From: Chinchilla lanigera
Lineage: Eukaryota > Chordata > Mammalia > Rodentia > Chinchillidae
Length of the DNA stretch: 64,000 nt
Reading direction: 5' to 3'
Assembly: GCF_000276665.1 (NCBI RefSeq)
Contig: NW_004955423.1
Coordinates: 511,635-575,634 of the forward strand
Shown: positions 49,901-55,900 of the stretch, one piece after another
Position numbering within the stretch: the first letter of the stretch is position 1
Layout: every line of letters starts with the position of its first letter
The notes under the pieces: generated by a model
Database searches by the model: none
Told to the model about the DNA's origin: nothing
What the model saw: only the letters and a program-made list of their open reading frames with translations
Made by a program: the position numbers and the translations under genes

Positions 49901-52900
49901 ATTCCTCATTTTTTATTTATTCTCCTGTTTCGATTGTGTTCATCCTTGGGCAAGGTGGAATAGGAATAAATATTTGAAAGTTTATTCATCTCTAAATGTC
50001 TTTATTTCACTCTCTCAATGGAAATGGACTCGTGTAGTGTGGAAGCTTGTAGTATTCTAGGCTGGAAGCTGTCTTTTTAAAAAAATTTTTGAAGGCATTT
50101 TGTTGGGTTTTTTTTTTGTGTGTGTGAGGTTTTTTTCTTCTTTGAAGCCTGGAGTACTTCCCATTTCATTCTTACCTCTTTATACATGGCCTATTTTATC
50201 TTTCTGAAAACTTACAGAATCTTCTTTCTTTCCCTGTTATCCTAAAATTTCACAATGATGTACCTTCATGTGGATGTATTTTCATTTACCATTTTGGGTA
50301 CTCCACAATCTATAAATCTGGTTAATTCTTTAATTCTTGAACTTTTATTGATTGTGTTGCACATTTCTTCTCCCTCTTCTCTGTGCTTTCTATTTCTATA
50401 CTTGGTAACCTGTTATGGTTTTCCAGTTCCTTTACTTTTTCTCTCATTTTTGCTGTCTTTCCACACTTTCTAAGAGATTTCATCAGCTTTTGCATTACTG
50501 TAAATTATTTCATTGCTTATTTCATATTTTAATTGCTGAGAACCCCGGTTTTCTATGTCTTCACAGCAGCTGCTTTTTTGTGCCAAAAAATCCTGCAAAA
50601 TTTTTATTTTGCAAAAGTGCTGCAAAATCCTGTGTACCTAAGGATACTTGGGGTTTTTTTTCTCTGTCTGTCCAGTAAAAATACATATGACATTAAATTT
50701 TTAGTAGCCATATAAATAAAAATAAACAGATAAAGTTCATTTTAATATTTTATTTAACATTGAAAATACTTAAACATCAGTATTTTAAAGTTCATTAATG
50801 AAGTACTATATTTCACTATTTTTAATGTAGTACTTAGTCTTTGAATCTGATGTGTGTTTTTCATTTAGAGTACATCTCAATTTGAACCCGCTGAGTTTCT
50901 CATAGTGGCTACTATATTGACAGCCTAGTTTTAGACACTTTAAAATTATTTTTTCTACCCATTTTTATTTTTGTTTCTTGTGGTTGTCTGCCCAGTGTGA
51001 GAGCTGGGAATTGAAATCTCTTTAGAAGCTCTTGAACACATGGAAGCTTTGGAAACTTGGAGTTTATGGTAGGGTGCTCTAGGTAGACTGAGAAACAACT
51101 CATGTATATATGTCTAGATTCCTGCTCTTGGACTGGTCTGATCCCCTGAGAAGGTCTTTCCTTGCTTACATATGTGGTCCCAGGAGTATAAGAAGACCTT
51201 AAGATCTCTGTAGTCCACATGTATAAAGCCATCAGATCACCATTCACAGTCTGGCATCGCCTATCCCTGTTTTACACTTCCCAGAGGAAAAATTCTCTAC
51301 ATTTCTGGGGAAGAGATAGCTGCTCCGTAGTGTAGAATAGACACAGAAATGTGGAGGGCTGTACTGTCTCAGTCACCTACCTGCCACTTCCCAAAATCTG
51401 AGGCTCTGAGTCTCCTTCAGATTCTATAAATCATGTTGATTTCACAGAGGTTCAGCTTTCTTATACCTGCTGTGTCAGCACTTATCTCCTCAGCTTATGT
51501 GATGCTGCTTTTGTGTACTCTTTACTTTTCCAGTCCCTATAAGCTTACTGTGTTTTAGCAGGGTTGCAATGGGGGTGTGGGGGGGAATATTAAGAATAAC
51601 TGTTGAATCTTCTATGTTAGCAGGGAATATATTGACAATTCTTTAATCACATTTTACAAGGAGCCCTTAGCTGAGAAATGGAGGTTGAATGAGTTTGAAT
51701 AATTTCACTATGTGTCATCCTTTATTTATTATTCTTCTGGCCTGTTGAGTAGAGATGAATAGGGTTCAATACTGTGCACTCTTATTCTGTTTCGGGAATA
51801 CTTTATGACTAAGGCTTTCATGTGGGAAACCATGCTCATTTCCTATAATAGTATCAGAGAGTAGCTAGCCTTCATTTTACTTATTAACCATGTGGAAACC
51901 TAAAACTCCTATGAGGTTAGGCCGTCCTTTAGATCTCAAAGTGGGGGAGATACAAATTGATCCCAAGGTGGCACCTATGTTTCCATAGGTAATATAGAAC
52001 ATCAGGTAGCCAGAGGTATAGTGTATTTTCCATTGCAGAGCAAGGGAAACGCTGAAATTCATTATGACGGTGGGTATTTATTAGTTTGAGATGAGACATT
52101 TTTCTAACCTACTCATGACTAGTCAGGCTATATTTGAAAATCATGTTGAAAATGTCTTTTTTGTAGGTCATATTATCTGTTGCTAATCTTTAATCTGATA
52201 TCTAAACCACAGAGGTCCTATACCATTTTCTTCTTTCTGTCACCTTCACACCAACAAAATTTACATTATCAGCTTTTTCTTATTCATTTGACTTTTGTTT
52301 ATTACCTGTGTTTATTTTAATAAAACAGTGGAAGATCATGTTGACTTTGGGACAGTCATGAACATAATAGGTATAAGATACCTGTTTCTCTTGAGTGTTT
52401 TAAAACCCCATCATGCAACGTTAGACTTGAGTTTTACTGATTGTCTGTTAACTTGTTTTTAATATAAATATAATTTATGGCAATAATTTTAGATTCACTT
52501 TGTAGGTCCCACCTGTAGCACATGTGCAATAAAAGATTAAATTTAAATCTTGTTAATCTAAAGGGACATGCTAGGTCATTAAGTAGCTGTCAATAATAGT
52601 TGACTGTTAAGAGAACAAATAGACAAAATGATATTCTTAATGTAATTTTATTTCCTTAGCTCCCAGAACCATTTATTTTATTCCGATTGTATAAGGAATT
52701 TATAGACCTTGCAAAAGAGATCCAACATGTAAATGAAGAACAAGAGATAAAAAAAGATAGTACTGAGGACAAAAAATATCCAAATATGTGTGTAGAAATA
52801 AACCGAATTCTTCTAAAAAGCAAAGACCTCCTAAGACAATTGCCAGCATCAAATTTTAACAGTCTTCACTACCTCATAGTACATCTTAAGCGGTAAGAAT

Positions 52901-55900
52901 TTTATATAAATAGAGCATCCACTAGTGGGTAAACAGTTTTTTGTTAAATAAAATTTACTGTCTTAACCATTTTTAAATGTACAGTGTAGTAGTGCTAAGT
53001 ACATTCACATATTGAAGTATTTTTAAAATGTTTCATTTTTATTATGTATTAGGGAAAGAGAGACATTTAATATATGATCATGCAGGTAACATGGTTCCCT
53101 CAGATACCTCCTTTATGGTTCCGGCTAGTTTTCTGCCGTCTGTGGGCTCATCATCTTAGAGGACAGACCTGCATACAAGCACAGTACCACCTTGTTGTTC
53201 TAATGGCTGTGCACAGCATGCAGGGGACGATTGGGGGTGGAAATGAAGAAGCCCTTGAATCAGATTTAAAAACTGAGTAGTGACTTGATGGGCAAATAGT
53301 ATGCATAAGAACATTCTAGGTGGAAGGTAACAGAGACACAAGAGATCGTTTTGTATTTGAGAAATGGTTAGGCTATAAAATAATGAGCAGTAATAGGAGC
53401 TGAGCCAGCTAGAGGACTAATAATAAAATCTTACATACCGAGCAGGTGAGTTGAGCATCTTGTTTCTGTACCCACTAAAGAATTTGAGCCAGGAATTTAA
53501 CATGCTCAGATTTGCCTGTTAAATTTTTGCAGCAGAAATATGGAAAATGGGTTTGAAGGGAGACCTTTGCTTCAGGTCTCTTGAAATAGTCATCAAAATG
53601 AAAGACTATCAGAGCTTAAAATAAAGCCACAGGAGTAGAAGTAGCTATTGAAGAAAGAGACCTTTAGGAGAAGCAAATTGTTTGAAAACTAGCAATGGTC
53701 AATGAGGGAAACTGACAGTGATATTTCAGTTTCCAATATGAGGAAGATATAACATATACTCAGGAGCAGTTTTTAGGAGTTTTTTTCTTTCTGCTAGTAA
53801 TTCTTCTAGTAGTTCTTCTATTACTTGAATTTTATTGTAGTAACAAGGCTAAAACCCAGTCTGGTGTGTGGTAAATACTTTAGTTAAATAATTGTAACCT
53901 TTTCCTAGACTCCCTAAATATGACCGTTCACAAACTTTTCCTGGAATTAGTAGCCCATTTTTCTTCTACTTTTCCCAACCCACAGTAAATCACCATTAAG
54001 GAGATCTAACGGACAAATCTTATACAGCTTTATATATTCTGCTTTGCAGGGTTGTAGATCATGCAGAGGAAAACAAGATGAATGCCAAAAACTTGGGAGT
54101 GATATTTGGACCAAGTCTCATTAAGCCAAGGCCCACAACCGCTCCTGTCACTATCTCCTCGCTTGCTGAATATTCAAACCAGGCACGATTGGTAGAGTTC
54201 CTCATTACTTACTCACAGAAGATTTTTGATGGATCTCTGCAGCCACAGGATGTTACATGCAGTACAGGTGTTGTTGCACCTCAGGTTGATCAAGGCTGTC
54301 TTCCGAAACCTCTGTTATCACCAGAAGAAAGAGATTCAGAACATTCCATGAAGTCACTTTTCTTTTCTTCAAAGGAAGTGAGTTTTGACCTTTATAGAAT
54401 TGCATTAAAACATTGTGATGCTTATATTAATAAGTTAACAATCTTTGAACTATTTATTTTGAGATGTTTTGCTTTTTTCAAGTTTAAAAATTCTCTTCCA
54501 TCATCTATAGGATATCCATAGTGAAAGCAACATTTTTGAACCAACTCGATCATTTGAAGAATCAGAACACAAGCAAACTGTGTTGGAAAAATGTGATATG
54601 TGTCTCATTGGTGAGTAGCCAGCTAAACAATCTGTTTGCTGACATAAAACTTAGCAGGTAGCCACATTAAAAGTGAAGATAAGTGGAGTTGTGGGAAATC
54701 CAATCTTCAGAGTTATGTTATGCTAGTTGACGCATCTCTTCTAGCCACTGAGAAAGTTGCCTTTTAGTATACTTCGCAATCATCCTAATATCTTTTTTTA
54801 TAAAAAAGAATCTTAGAGTTCATAGGTGCCTTCTTGTGTTCTCTCTGAAGAATCTTTATTGATTCTTGTCATTAAAGTCAAGGCAGAAATGTGTTGAACA
54901 GTGTCCTAATTCATAGCATCTTCTATATTACTGTTCAGGCTATTGCTCTAACTGCTCATAAGGAGGCAAACCTGACACTCAAAAAGTTTTGACTTTGAAA
55001 TTTTTTTCAGACTTGTGGCCTACCTTTGACACAGTAAGCACATATGAGCATTTCTGGCTGTGGTCATTTTATTCACTTTTTTTTTTCTGATAATTTTATT
55101 GTAGCTGTTAAGCTGGTAGAAAAACTCCCATTTGTTGCTGTAATTCTACATTATTAACATTAAATTCTGATTTTCTAAAATGCAGTTATGGATGTCAAAT
55201 TGGATATGTAATCAAATATCAGTGACCCATAGCCTCAGAATGTCTATAAAGGAAGGGAGCCACGCCTTGTCTGCACACTGTAAATCACTAGGCTTATTAT
55301 TTGACTGCATTTGTCTGATGTGATCTTCCTAACACTTTAGTGCTATAAAATAAGTAGCATTAATCTTGTTCAACCTGTAGCTAACAGTCTGAGAGATTAA
55401 TATGGCAGAGGTCATATATGCACCTTATCTATTATTCAGCTAGGATTTTTTTGTTTTGTTTTGTTTTTGTTTTGTTTTTCTCCGGTACCGGGAACCGAAT
55501 TCACGACCTTGCGCTTGCCAGGCAGGCGCTTTGCCGCTAATCCCCAGCCCCCTCAGCTAGGATTTGAACCCAGTCCTGTGTGAGTCCTAAACCTAAATGT
55601 TTTTTTACTGTCTCATAGATTCAAGTCCCAATTAGGAATAGTACTGAAAATAATCTTAAAATACAATTTTCAAGTGTTCTGTTTATGCCACACCGTTCTA
55701 ATCATTGTCCTTGCTAGATGACTTACACCACAGGACAACATAGGTGCACATAGGAATACTTCTTTACCGATGAAGCAGGTAGAGACTCTGCAGTGGCCTT
55801 GCCCAGAGCAGAAGTGGAGCAAGTGCTGAGCCAGGACCCAAGCAGGTGGCTGCAGAACCTGTACTCTTCTCCACTAGGCTAGAAATTCATCCTTCACAAG

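Larger units (their letters stand above)
48739..52659 (+). other. ARHGAP29: Intron 19 of ARHGAP29 (3.9 kb)
   Basis: It contains short L1M-like pieces, an antisense B4-like SINE and a probable hAT-type fragment, listed separately. Bases 50930-52650 show no repeat I recognise beyond T-rich and G-rich short runs (a G-run near 51571-51586). Confidence 0.88.
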
